Source of the DNA: Lumbricus rubellus | Lineage: Eukaryota > Annelida > Clitellata > Crassiclitellata > Lumbricidae | DNA: 64,000 bases | Reading direction: 5' to 3' | NCBI GenBank assembly: GCA_945859605.1 | Contig: OX243815.1 | Span: 36,725,447 to 36,789,446 of the forward strand | Part shown: one piece after another, positions 34,017 through 45,350 of the stretch | Layout: each line of letters opens with the position of its first letter | Numbering within the stretch: the stretch's first letter is position 1 | The notes under the pieces: model-generated | Databases searched by the model: none | What the model saw: the letters and a program-made list of their open reading frames with translations, nothing else | What the model was told of the DNA's origin: nothing | Position numbers and translations under genes: made by a program

Positions 34017-34900
34017 TTGCCGTGTGAACAAGCAGGAAGACAGTGGCGGTTTGGTCTGACGGAAAAAGCGCGATGTTCACGAAATTCGCTTGGTACTCGC
34101 AAAGGTAAAGTTTGCAAAGCACATCATGGTTTCAGCGTCAAATCTGCTGGCGTATGTTACGGCTGCAAGGAAAGACTGCACTTCATCCCATTCAGTAAGC
34201 TAAACGTCAAACTTACCGTTGAACTCTGTTGCCCAGACTCATTGAAGACTGCAGGTATGTTCTAACATTTGGTTTTATTTTCCAGCAGGACGCTGCGCCT
34301 GCTTGCTAGCACGGCAGGGTTGACTATGATGATGCCATCCTATTGCCATCAACTTCGGTAAATTTATTGGCACAGGTGAATGACCATCAAACTCACCAGA
34401 CCTTAACCCTTTTGTTTATTACGACTGGGAACCTATGCTGGAACGATTCAATACATTTCATCCCAAGCATGGGCGTCCGCAGCGGGGCGCAAGGGGGCTC
34501 CCCCCTGGATTTTTCGCATAGTTGCACATAAATTTAGATTATTTGGTTGTGATTGTTACAACACGATTTTCAATGTGATTATTGATTCGTTCTACAAGTT
34601 GAACCTATTATATCTTTATTTGGGCGCATAACGTATAGGTAGGCTATAGGATTCTCTCGTGGTAATATGGAAATTCAAACTGTCACCCATTAAATTTCGA
34701 CCATGTGACAATTATTTAAAAGTTTGCGCCCCCCTAGAAAAATTCCTGCGGACGCCCATGATCCCAAGTTGGAGAACATTGGCTAACTGAAGGAAGTCTT
34801 GCTGCTAATGTGGGATCAGTTGCCGTAGGACTCGATCAGCAAGGCCATACTGAGCTTCACAAAAATAATTTGATCTCGTATTAAAGCAGGGAATGTACAC
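34017..34900 (+). pseudogene. Mariner-type transposase remnant
   Basis: Plus-strand pieces in several frames follow the order of a mariner-type DDE transposase: GVCYGCKERLHFIPFSKLNV (about 34146-34200), FQQDAAPA (about 34282, the second catalytic Asp region), INFGKFIGTGE (about 34350), then NSPDLNPFVYYDWEPMLERF (34390-34450, third catalytic position), WDQLP and a tail resembling FTKxIxxRIKAGNVHFHH. Frameshifts and stops make it inactive. The N-terminal DNA-binding half is absent. The nested element at 34468-34760 interrupts it. Confidence 0.75.
34468..34760. mobile_element. Nested hAT-like MITE, 293 bp
   Basis: Perfect 15-bp terminal inverted repeats, CATGGGCGTCCGCAG at the left and CTGCGGACGCCCATG at the right. 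The octamer ATCCCAAG lies directly before (34460-34467) and after (34761-34768), an 8-bp target duplication as made by hAT transposases. Removing the insert restores the alignment between the two mariner arms, so the insertion is younger than the arm duplication or hit only one arm. Confidence 0.92.
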
Positions 34901-35204
34901 TTCCATCATACTTTACGATAAACTGTAAAACGGATTCCTGAGGTGGCAGTGAAAGGTGATATTATTTGACATGGAAATCAACAAATGACGTTAATTTTTT
35001 TCCGCGGAAATTAAAAAAAAACGAATTGAAAGTTTAAACAGCTGTAACTTTTGCAAATATAAACATTGTAAAGTGAAACTTTCAGGGATTGTTGGAAATT
35101 CATTCCCATACAAATTGAAAAATTTTCGTAGAAAAATGTCAATGGGTTGCGAAGATATTGCATTTTATCCGGTGGGGTATTTTTTTGAGCTACCCTGTAC
35201 ATGT

Positions 35205-36040
35205 ATGTATAGTTTCCCAGTTGCATCGTCGAACTTCTTGGCTTTTTTTACTTATGCTAAACACGTGCGAGTTTCAAGTACCTGAGTATCAAGGTTTAAA
35301 ATCCAGAAAGTTTTCTCAGATGTCGCTTTCATGCAGAAGTACTCTCTCTAGAGAATTATTTTCATTAAGAACAATGACTGCACACCGGCAATGGGAAGAT
35401 TTTAGGTAGCCTATGCATCTATAAATAAAGGTGTTAGTTCTAGTCTCATAATATATGACGTGGTTAAGAAAGTCAAGTTAGTTAGACTTTGACATGGAGT
35501 CGCTTTTAATTGACGGTTCAAACGAACGACTTCGTCTTCTAAACTATTCGCAGTTTCAGATTAAAAAGCAGCAAAATAGCCACAGATTTACCCAAATCAT
35601 GGCATTCGATATCTTTCCTGTAGGCCTAAAATAGACTTGATAGCTACTGGTATAATCTATCTCCCAACGTTAGTTGTTCGTGTGTCCATAACTGATCTTT
35701 AGACGCAAAGACAACGGCGTTTGTCTTGAAAACAGTTCGGAATCTAGACATAAATAGAGAGGCATTCGAAGAACATTATAATCATAAGAGGTTCTTCGAC
35801 AGTTTGCCGTTCATAAGTCAACTTCCCACTTGACAACTAGAAAGGGATAAAGCGTTTCGAGCACCAAATAAATAAAGAGAGAATTTAGAGACTTTGACAG
35901 TCGAGTAGGCTAAATTGTTTTCTCTCAAGATAAGATTAGGATTAATTGATATTTTATCTTTCTGGTAACAATTTAGCTGATCGACAGTGACTGCGAAAAT
36001 AGCGTATGCGTGCATGCATGGCTGCACATATATCATATGC
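35205..36040. other. Gene-free stretch
   Basis: No exon-like frame or recognisable element. Confidence 0.35.
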
Positions 36041-36046
36041 ATTTAT

Positions 36047-36289
36047 GTATGTATGTGGGTATGCATGTATGTATGTATGTATGTATGTATGTGTGTATGT
36101 ATGTATGTATGTATGTATGTATGTATGTATGTATGTATGTATGTATGTATGTATGTATGTATGTATGTATGTATGTATGTATGTATGTATGTATGTATGT
36201 ATGTATGTATGTATGTATGTATGCATGCATGTATGTATGTATGTATGTATGTGAGTATGTATGTATGCATGTGAGTATGTATGTATGTA
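36047..36289. repeat. (GTAT)n microsatellite
   Basis: About 60 tetramers with GCAT and GAGT variants at the right end. Cys-Met-Tyr-Val frames are artefacts. Confidence 0.97.
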
Positions 36290-36299
36290 TAGTTTGATA

Positions 36300-37670
36300 T
36301 ATGCAACTAAAAACTTGATCTAGCGCTTAAGTACACAAAAATCTAGCATGAACATTGAATATTGAAGTGCTTTATCGGTTGCTACATAAATCGTGTCACT
36401 TCATCTTGTCAATATGTGATAATAAATATTTCATTGACGCTAACGAAGTCAAAATCTCTTTTACATATCCATATTCTTGAACAACATTTTTGTTTGTTCA
36501 CCCAACAACAGTAGCAGCGTTTTGTGTATAAAATTATGAGAAAAACTATTCTACCAGCTGCATTCCTTTTTTAACACTCACTAAGAATCTGCTGCGTTGT
36601 AAACGTCGAATGCATGTTTGGAATGATTGATTGATTATCGATTATAATCTAACTAAAGTCTTCGTCGGATTTTGCGATGGATCTAATTCGTCGTATCCTG
36701 TTCAACATTTTTTTAACGACGATCGTCTGCTTACAATGAATGGAAAACTCATCGTTAAAACGCTTTTAAAGATGGAATCAATTTTCAGCATTTTTAATTT
36801 AAACTATTGGATTGGTTAACAAGACGCAAAATATCAGCCGCAAAATATCTTAGTTTGCTTCAGCGTCAGAGTTGCCTTGCACATTAAATGAGAATATAGC
36901 GCCATATAAGTTGTTGACGTTATTGTTAGAGTGTATCATTCACAACGCCCAACATGCGTGGAACGGGACCAAAATTGGTTTCCTATTAATGCTGGTGGTA
37001 AGTGTGATTTGACAGAATGATGCGCCATCAGTTGAATGCTCTCACATCAGTCACTTGGTACTGTTCAAAGTCATTGCGGTCCTTGCACGGGAAATGGACA
37101 ACAACGACAATGAAACATGTACTTTAAAGGATGGTTAGTGCATGTTTAATGGCTCCAACTCTTTTCACATAAAGCGAGCAACAGACTCATAACAATAGAA
37201 CCAAAAGACAAAGATTCAGATTATTCATTAGAGATCTAGTCCATGGCAACCATGATGTGTTCAGATGCAGATTTTGGCTTTAATACGCAAATGCAAATGG
37301 GAGAAGTAGGTTCATCCAAATCTTCTTTGTCACGCTAAATCAGTAGTCCCCTATTTATTTTGACCTTGAAAATTTGTCATAAAACATACAACAACTTGCA
37401 TTCATAGTTTATGGTCATCATTAAACAGTCGCAAATACAAAGGTGTAGATCATAAAACGCACCATTCACGCAAATTCAATTTTTGTCTATAAATTACGAA
37501 TATTTACATGAGAACTCTTTTTGCATACTTTACACAACCTAAGTTTATATCGAAGTGATTTACACATTTTTAAAAGAAAGACACATCATTTGCAAATAAA
37601 TATATTCGAGTGTCTTACAACAACCTTAGGAACAAAGAGCCTACATAATGCATAAATATAGTCTATAATT
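36300..37670. other. Gene-free stretch
   Basis: AT-rich; a 62-codon frame at 36631-36819 shows no recognisable feature. Confidence 0.35.
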
Positions 37671-37673
37671 CAT

Positions 37674-37930
37674 ACAGGGTGCCGTGATGTAGTGGTGGGT
37701 TTGGGGCCTTAGAGCCGGAGGGTTTCAGGTTCGAACCCAATTAGAGCCACCATGTAGAGACCTTGAGTAAGTCCTTCACTTGCAATTGCTCTTGCGCTTC
37801 AGCGTGAAACGCCGATTCAGTGTCTGCGCTGTAGTCGGGAGCGCCTCTGAGTAGGAAGAGCTTTAAGGGGCGTTTATAGCAAATGCTGCGAGAAACAAAT
37901 AAAATAACTAAATAAAATAATAAAATATAA
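37674..37930 (+). mobile_element. tRNA-derived SINE
   Basis: The head shows an A-box-like TGATGTAGTGG and a clear B box GGTTCGAACCC (37728-37738), spaced as in a tRNA. The body contains GGGAGCGCCTCTGAGTAG and GGGGCGTTTATAG, shared with 11645-11735. It ends in an A-rich (AAATAAAATA) tail. Confidence 0.8.
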
Positions 37931-38053
37931 GCATGTACAGTATATATATTATAATTATTATATGCAAATGAATGCTCATAACTCAAATTGCACAAACGTG
38001 ATTGAAACTGCTTGCTTCGAACGATTGATTTGAGTATAGACTATAAAACGAGT

Positions 38054-38057
<4 letters not shown>

Positions 38058-38112
<55 letters not shown>
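38058..38112. repeat. (TA)n microsatellite
   Basis: About 27 perfect TA steps. Confidence 0.97.
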
Positions 38113-38115
<3 letters not shown>

Positions 38116-38263
38116 CTTTTGTTGCCTACCTCGTTCAGTTGAACCGATGTGGTATAATGTGAATTATAGACAGTCGTCTAACTAAGCAGAGGCAGTCGTT
38201 TGTCTTTTTCTCTTTTCTTCTTCTTGTTCTTGGTCTTGTTGTTTTATCAGTGAAGGAACAGCA

Positions 38264-38486
38264 CGCGATGCGATGCGATGCAATGCAATGCGATGCGATG
38301 CGATGCGATGCGATGCGATGCGATGCGATGCAATGCAATGCGATGCGATGCGATGCGATGCGATGCGATGCAATGCAATGCGATGCGATGCGATGCAATG
38401 CAATGCGATGCGATACGATGCGATGCGATGCAATGCAATGCGATGCGATGCGATGCAATGCGATGCGATACGATGCGATGCGATGT
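38264..38486. repeat. Pentamer array CGATG/CAATG
   Basis: About 44 copies of a 5-bp unit that differ almost only by G or A at position 2. The CAATG forms occur mostly as doublets, and two CGATA variants lie at the right. The pentamer length opens all frames on both strands. Confidence 0.95.
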
Positions 38487-38550
38487 GCCACAGTCGATTG
38501 CAAACATGCAGACTCACCAGCATTTGTCGTCGTCGCCGCCGTTCCTTTCG

Positions 38551-38579
38551 TCAGCATCAGCAGCAGCAGCAGCAGCACG
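38551..38579. repeat. (CAG)n, ~7 copies
   Basis: CATCAG followed by CAG triplets. Confidence 0.85.
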
Positions 38580-38589
38580 CTCCTTCTCC

Positions 38590-40468
38590 TTCCATCAGCC
38601 CACACGCATCTCGGCCGTGCTTCAATGCTTCCTTGCGGCATTCTCTCTGCTGGACCCGAACAGGAAACGTAATGTCTAATTTACCGTCACGCGATGTAAA
38701 TATCAGAAATTGTTGAGCGCCATGCACACGAAAAAGGAGAGACCGGTTTATATTGACGGCGCAATATCCGCAAGAGAATTGGGACCATGGCAAGTTTATT
38801 GGTCAGGTTCTGCCAGAATTGCGGTCCATGAACTGCTTGCTTGCCTCAGTTTAATGATACTGCAGTGTGATAACAAAGATCATTAATGCAACCCTCCTCC
38901 TTTATCCAGGCTTTGGACTGACACCATTAAAGTAAAATCCAATGCGACCTCAGAAGCTGAGAAAGTCAGGGTGCAATATTGGTCATTGTACAACGGATTT
39001 CCTCAACCGTTGAAACCTTAGTTTCGGTTGCTGAAGGCAGATTCTTCTGCATCTCGTGATCTTGAAGCAATTCAACAACCGGATGGCTAACATGCTAACT
39101 GCATGGCTGTTTAATGGCTAAACTGGTTAGACTGTACATCATGGGAGACATGAGAATTCAAAGCGAGGATCGCACCTATTATAGGCCTACTAACAAATCA
39201 GTTGAACTGGAATTGAAATGTAGCGACATATTCTGCATGTCATGTTCATAAAATGAATGCTTTGTATAATACTTGTATCAATGCCATTCGATGATGTCAT
39301 TACTATTTTATTATTGTTACAGACACATTTGATTTTAATGCAAGCAAAGTCACATGGCAATGCCAACATATGGGAAGGGCGGATTTAACCTAATACGACG
39401 TCTTCTGTCATTGTTAAATGGCGCCATTGTGATTTCATTAAATGAAAAAAGCATCATCCATAAGAGTCTTGGCATCCGTATGAAAGGGCATTGGTTGAAA
39501 TGGTCAAGTCATCCGTATGAAATATATGACAACTGGATTAAATGGAATCATTCACATTGACATATTGACATCTCCATGGACTATAAAGCGTCAATTTCTT
39601 ATAGTTTAGGCATAATGTCATCTGTTTGATATGGTGTCATTTGTAGCAATGGCTGTTGCACAAAAAGATACCATGATGATCGTATAAATGCCACACTATT
39701 ATACGTGGTTTGACGTCATTTTTGTAGACCTAACAATTAACGGCATCTGTATATTAATATATCATCATTGTAGAAGTAATGGCTTCTGCATCATAATGTT
39801 ATCATTTGAGGCAATAATTGCACCTGCATCATGATAATGATGTCATTTAACAAAGTCACTGACTTGAAACGCAACTTAGCTGAACTTGACAAATCGTTGT
39901 TGTGCAATGCAACATAGGTTAAGAGACGACGAGTTGTCTCATTTACTGTTTACTTGTTGTCTTGTCAGCAGCAATTCGTCGAAATAAATGGACAACATGA
40001 GACAGACGTGGAGACAATTTAACGCAACAATTTCTTGCGCAGACGAACGATAAACTGTTACGACCTCGTTGCAGTCATGTCTGACATCTGCACAATCAGA
40101 CAAACAGGATAATATGAATACGGATGAGTTGACGCATAACACAGTAGGCCTAAACAGGATGATGCACAGACACAGTGTAGGCCTAAACTATAGATTGACG
40201 GAAGTCAGACAGACAGAGTGCATAGACAATAGGGCATAATAATGGTCCTCGTTTTCTCGTTTTCATCATCATTATCTTTCGTATAATAATTTTAGCGTTG
40301 ATTACGATCAGTGTTCTTTGACCGGCTTTAGACTCACAAACATCAAACACAATATACACGCTGAATCGCCGTCCGGTAAACACAGGCTAATCAAAACCGG
40401 TTTTTTTCTTTTTCAGATACGGTCAGACATATTGTGCTGGCCAAAAACTTCTTACATGATAGTGATAT
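38590..40468. other. Gene-free stretch with a degenerate ~60-bp array
   Basis: Between about 39410 and 39860 a degenerate pattern of ATGGCrTCTGCATyAT and ATGATGTCATTT recurs at roughly 55-65-base spacing. No gene seen. Confidence 0.35.
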
Positions 40469-40471
40469 ATA

Positions 40472-40718
40472 CACCGTGGTTCAAAAAAGTAAGCCAAACT
40501 GTTTTTCTAATATCTCAAATGCCTGATAACATATCACGCTAAAAGTTTCCAAATATTCAGAGAATTGGACCAATAATATGATTCCAAAATTTTGCCTCAT
40601 ATCAGCACTTAAAGTAAATCTTTACGCAGTTCTTCCATAAAGGAAACTTACAGAGACAAGTATATTGAAGAAGGAAGTGACAGGCTACTTCAGTTATTTT
40701 TTGTCCATTATTATAGGC
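40472..40718 (+). mobile_element. Possible mariner-type end
   Basis: CACCGTGGTTCAAAAAAGTA directly after TA resembles the end of the mariner-type element at 33480 and is followed by a similar 'TAATATCTCAAATGCC' stretch. The remainder of such an element may run to 41494 (see the transposase-like piece there). Confidence 0.4.
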
Positions 40719-41058
40719 CAGGGGTGTCAAAGAGCTGGCCCGCGGGCCATTTCTGGCCCGCCGACGATTTTTTTCTGGCCCGCGGAGCCTTCCCTAAAGA
40801 TTACAAATTTATTTAAAATGTTGTCAAAATTTAATAAAAAGCGAAAAATGGACATTGAATCAAGATCTTTTCGCGATATTTGGACTTTTCTGGTAATTGG
40901 CAGACCAAGCCCAGAACTTACTTTCAGATCACTAACCAATTTTGCTCAGGAGCTTCGACACCCTGGTCCGCCACTTGTTAGAAGATGTTCACACTGGCCC
41001 GCCCCTTGTTAGAATGTGGTCACTCTGGCCCGCCACTAAAAAAGGTTTGACACCCCTG
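40719..41058 (+). mobile_element. hAT (Charlie-like) element, 340 bp
   Basis: Ends are CAGGGGTGTCAAA and TTTGACACCCCTG. TTATAGGC lies on both sides (40711-40718, 41059-41066), a clean 8-bp hAT target duplication. Inside, the plus strand still encodes SKFNKKRKMDIESRSFRDIW, like the N-terminus of the hAT transposases from which GTF2IRD2/ZBED-type host genes were derived. It is an internally deleted copy. CTGGCCCGC motifs recur near both ends. Confidence 0.92.
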
Positions 41059-41319
41059 TTATAGGCGTTTGCCAGCCAAAGAGAAGAAAACCGCAGAGTG
41101 TGGCGAAAGTAATCGCTTGGTTCTCAAGGTCGCACATGTCCATCATCCGAACCAGCGTCTATGGATCGATATGAGGCCAAAGTGCTATCCATGTGCAGCA
41201 CAATGTCGCTAATGCATAGCCAATAAATCACCAGCATGATATGAACCGCTGTGCTTATCCATCATCAGTGTGTCGCAGTTGACAGTATACAGACCGCCTC
41301 CTTTTAGTAGGCTGTGATG

Positions 41320-41494
41320 AAACGCAGACAAACTTATCGGACGAATTCTAACCAAAGATCTAACCGTGGAAGAAAAGAATATCATAACAGCAAAACTCAG
41401 CAAATTGCAACGCAATGGTGAAATGCTGAATTCCAAAGGTATTGTGGGTTGTATTCGGAAAACCCTTTCTATGAAAACGAAGCAGACACCGATT
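41320..41494 (+). pseudogene. Transposase N-terminal piece (mariner-like), cut by hAT element
   Basis: The plus frame reads IGRILTKDLTVEEKNIITAK followed by LSKLQRNGEML and IRKTLSMKTKQTPI. This resembles the helix-turn-helix start of Tc1/mariner-type transposases (pattern LTxEEKxxIxxKLxxG). The frame is truncated where the hAT element begins at 41495. Assignment is by eye only. Confidence 0.35.
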
Positions 41495-43618
41495 CAGGGG
41501 CGCAACCAGAAAATTTTCCTGGGGGGTGCTCAGAATTTTTATTGTAAACGCCGAAGATGCAAAGCAGCGAGTACCGAGGGTAGGCCTACGAGGCCAATAC
41601 TGACTAGGGGGCCTGGGTGAGCGTCGTAAGCTTTCCCCCAGCGGGGTCTGGGGCGCAGCCCCAGAAACCAACGTATTTTTTTAAACTTTTGACATCAGCT
41701 AGAGCGCGTTTCAGGCTCTTGTTTGACAGCTGTAGGCCTATCTATAGGCAAGCTAGTCATGAACACTTCTGAAAAGCACGGTTTAGGACTTCAAAAATGT
41801 CCTTTTCGATTTGTTTAGATATGACAAATGTCTTGGCGGAATTAATAACAAGTGTTTACTCTAGCCCCTCCGCCCCCCCCCAATAACCAGTGTTTTATCA
41901 AATCCCTTCTGTGGGAATCGAGGTTTTTTTCTAGTGAAAATCGAGCATCCGACGAAATATCTCCACAGCACGTGGCGCTGAGAGGGCAGTAGCTTTGGGA
42001 GGTGATGTGCCCCTTCACATCAAAAGTTTCTAATTTCCACACTGCAATCGCAGCATTTTAAGCTGTCGTCTAAAGCAAAAATTGCTATATATACTATTTT
42101 TCAGTGCTGATAGGAGTGGTTTAATCTTCAACGAATATGCTCACAATTATATAAAAAAAAATTGAGTTTCCACGTTTATTATGCTACCATTTTAAGATGT
42201 CAACTTAGCAAAATAGCTCTATTAATTCAGTGCTGATAAAAAAAGAGTGATTTCAGATTTCAACATAGGCCTAGCAGGGAAAGGGGTTTGAGTAGGGGGA
42301 TGGGCTTCCTCCTCAGCACAGAATTTTTATTAACACACTGCAGTAGTATCATTTTAGGCCGTCATTTTAACGAAATTTAACATATCATTGCTGAAAGACA
42401 TGGTGTAAGACTTCAATGCCACTCTCCATTGCTTAATTTTTTAATTTCCATACTTTAATGGTAGGCCTTTAAGCTGTCATCTTAATACAATTGCTCATTT
42501 TCAATGCTGATAGTCATAGATTTTATAAATTTTAAATTTAGCCTACTTTAAAATTTTAGAGCGTGTCCTCGCAATTACTTAAAATTTTGTGATTTGCACA
42601 ATGCACAGTGCACCGTGACTTTTAAAGCTGTCATTTTTACAAACAAACTCATGATTTTAGTGCTCAGAGACGTTATAATTATAAGATTTCAATTAATGCC
42701 CCTTCCATCGTAGAAGAATTTTTATTTACACATGCTGTAATGACAGCATTTTAGCTTGTTGTCGTAACAAAATTGTTCATTATGGATAAACAGTAGATTA
42801 CACTGCAGAAATTTATAATAATATTTATGAAATATTTATGACATATTGGAGATATAGCCTAGCCTAAGTATCTCCGCCCCCTTACCACAAACTGTGGGGG
42901 TTTAAAACTTCAGAAGTTCAGACTGTTGCGACTGTTGCCTCACAGGTTACTTAGGCTACTTCTTCCTATCGCCCTAAATATCCGCCATGACAGTAAGTTG
43001 TGCACATTATAATATAGGCCTAGTTACCCTAGTATGAAATAAGATCATGGTAGGCCTATTATATGGCAGTTTATGTAATTCAATCTAATAAACAGCAACT
43101 AAAAACTACTATCATTTTGTCAAATATTCTGGGTGAAAAATCATTTCTGGACGCTTTCGCCGCAGAAAATGTCTAGATCAAACATAGCTGACTTTATATA
43201 TTTGAAGGAAAACAATAACCATAGGCCCAAATAAAATAGCACACACGGTACTATCAATTATGTCGTAACATATTATCAATAAATTGGTGAGACACTGTAA
43301 TGTAAAGGCACAGGCGTATCGCTATTAATGCTTATAATTGATCACTAGAGAAATTCTCGAGACCAAAACAAACTCAGGTAGACCAGCTAAACACTGAAAT
43401 CTAGTGCTTTATGAACCACGAATTTGACTAAGATTATAATACAGAAAATTGAAGGAACTTGCTTGATTGTGTACCGATAATCTGAAAGACTGAAATGCCG
43501 AAAGATCCCCTACCCCCCCCCACCCTCACCCACAAAAAACTCATCGGATTTGGAAAAATTGCGTGGGTCACCTTTTGAGCCCTGGGGGTGCTCAAGCACC
43601 CCCCTAGGTGCGCCACTG
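41495..43618. mobile_element. hAT-type element, 2.1 kb, non-coding with internal repeats
   Basis: The left end CAGGGGCGCAACCAG and right end AGGTGCGCCACTG are imperfect inverted termini. The octamer CACCGATT stands on both sides (41487-41494, 43619-43626), so the whole 2124 bp moved as one hAT-type unit. No transposase frame exists. At 42062-42790 a motif of the form ATTTTAAGCTGTC recurs about six times at 115-165-base spacing, each time followed by an AT-rich TGCTGATA-like stretch. CT/GGGG-rich subterminal sequence such as GGGGTCTGGGGCGCAGCCCC lies near the left end. Confidence 0.85.
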
Positions 43619-43660
43619 CACCGATTCATAGAGTGATGCTTGGATGAAATCTCATGATCA

Positions 43661-43680
43661 GCAGCAGCAGCAGCAGCAGC
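43661..43680. repeat. (CAG)n, ~7 copies
   Basis: Perfect triplets just outside the hAT element. Confidence 0.9.
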
Positions 43681-43936
43681 GGCACTTTGAAGCAAACACG
43701 AAAGGATGAGAGATCAAAAGATCAAATGTTCAATTAAGAGGCACCGACTGCAATATTGTTGTTTGGCTGCAGCAGATGTCTTTGAAGCAGTGTCTAATAT
43801 TGTCTATTGACATAAAATATTATCTTGTGTGGGCAAAAACGGAATTTCGGGCTTTCATTACAATGCATTGAATTTCACAGGTCATCAATTTCTTGCGATG
43901 GATGACAAAGAATGTCGACCGTTGGCCTACTATATA

Positions 43937-43991
43937 CTATATATATATATATATACATTGTGTATAATTTTATATATATATACATGTATAT

Positions 43992-44078
<87 letters not shown>
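43937..44078. repeat. (TA)n/(GT)n compound microsatellite
   Basis: TA steps to about 44008, then GT steps. Confidence 0.95.
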
Positions 44079-44079
<1 letters not shown>

Positions 44080-44845
44080 CATGTGAATAGCATAGACGCA
44101 ACGAAGGAATTGAATATTTAGAAAGCAATGCACGGTCAATTGCGGTCGATCTGTGATCGCAGCTTTAGGATTATCAGTGTCAACCATCCAGGTCTCAATG
44201 CCAACTAACAATCCTAAGTCCATAACATAAGATTATGCATAGGCCTGTTATAATTATCTTCAGGTCATGCAATCTCACCACAGGCTGCACGGCCGCAGAA
44301 TAGACCTAAAAACGATCATTTTGTTTTGGTAGATCTAATAGGAAAATGATCAAAATAGATGATTTTTTCGTCGTGTGTAGATCTACTCACTAATTGACCT
44401 ATAAAATATTCAGCGATCATCTTGCGTAGGTGGCGACTCCAGCGACAGTCTCCATTAACGCGTCACGTGGTTTACTGCACCTATTTTGCTCTAAAAATAT
44501 AGATACGAACAGTCAATGCGCTTTGACCAGGTTTTACAGAGAGATTTGAAGCTGAGAATCCGTGGATGAAGAATAAGCTTACTTGGTGCTGAAGACAAAT
44601 AATGTTCTATCTAAATACACCGATCATGTCCGTAATATATAAATGACGTATACAGGGTTCAAGATCAACATAGCCTACTGCTGTTGCCTCTCATTCCTGC
44701 AAGAATAAACAAATGTAAAATTCACACAATAAAAGACTATATATTTGCTTCGTGTAGGAGTTTTTCTTAAATATAAGGCAATACATGAATACAAATAGGC
44801 CTACATGTGTAAAAAATTTCGTATCTTTCTGACTGGTAATCCCTC
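44080..44845. other. Gene-free stretch
   Basis: No exon-like frame. Confidence 0.35.
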
Positions 44846-44847
44846 CT

Positions 44848-44911
44848 CTTCCTCCTCCTCCTCCTCCTCCTCCTCTTCTTCTTCCTCCTCCTCCTCCTCC
44901 TCCTCCTCATG
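44848..44911. repeat. (CCT)n/(CTT)n tract
   Basis: Perfect CTC triplets broken by a CTTCTTCTT block. Confidence 0.95.
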
Positions 44912-45162
44912 AAACTATTAAAATCGCGTTACCAGCAAAATACATTGGCCTCAAACCACCCAAAATTGAGCCACTATACATTGTAATTAATACATCACTG
45001 CTATGACAAAAGTAAAATAGTGATGATTAGGTCGCATGCAGTGTTTTATATGATTTTGGTAATGCGATTGATCAGTTGCCAGGTATAGGCTACTGTAGTA
45101 CTGGATAGTTTCTAATGGATCTAGTATTAGACCAGGAGATCTGCGGTTGCCTGAGGTCTACA

Positions 45163-45350
45163 TTATAAATGAATGTCTAATCTAGCCTGACTCTTGATCA
45201 AGAGCCCTTTGTTGAGGAGATAGGAGTACATGCACTCGGCGCCCTCCTCCCTCCATCCCAGCAAGCGAACAACATGAGAGGAGCTGCACGCCACCAAACG
45301 ATCGAATAATACACGACCGTCTGCAGCAGAGTAACACTCGTGTCTTCCCA
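45163..45350 (-). other. Open frame of uncertain status
   Basis: The minus frame reads MGRHECYSAADGRVLFDRLV, then ACSSSHVVRLLGWREEGAEC and MYSYLLNKGLL to TAA at 45163. The codon use and composition look more protein-like than the surroundings. There is no convincing acceptor pyrimidine tract and no recognisable domain. Could be a terminal exon or chance. Confidence 0.2.

Larger units (their letters stand above)
33480..35197. mobile_element. Mariner-type DNA transposon with ~510-bp inverted arms
   Basis: Ends are CAGGGCGGTTCAAAAAAATA at 33480 and its near reverse complement closing CCCTG at 35197, each flanked by TA (33478-33479, 35198-35199). This is the TA target of the Tc1/mariner group. 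The arms (~33480-33990 and 34378-35197 less the nested insert) are inverted copies of one sequence that includes the C-terminal part of a transposase. The left arm therefore codes on the minus strand (LNPLDYHICGALLD) and the right arm on the plus strand (SPDLNPFVYYDW). Both outer ends are thus 3' ends of the parent element, a rearranged palindrome and not a normal copy. Confidence 0.85.

Noticed and set aside
41360..41671. Minus-strand 103-codon frame crossing the hAT left end
   Set aside because: It spans the element boundary and is built from hAT terminal sequence.
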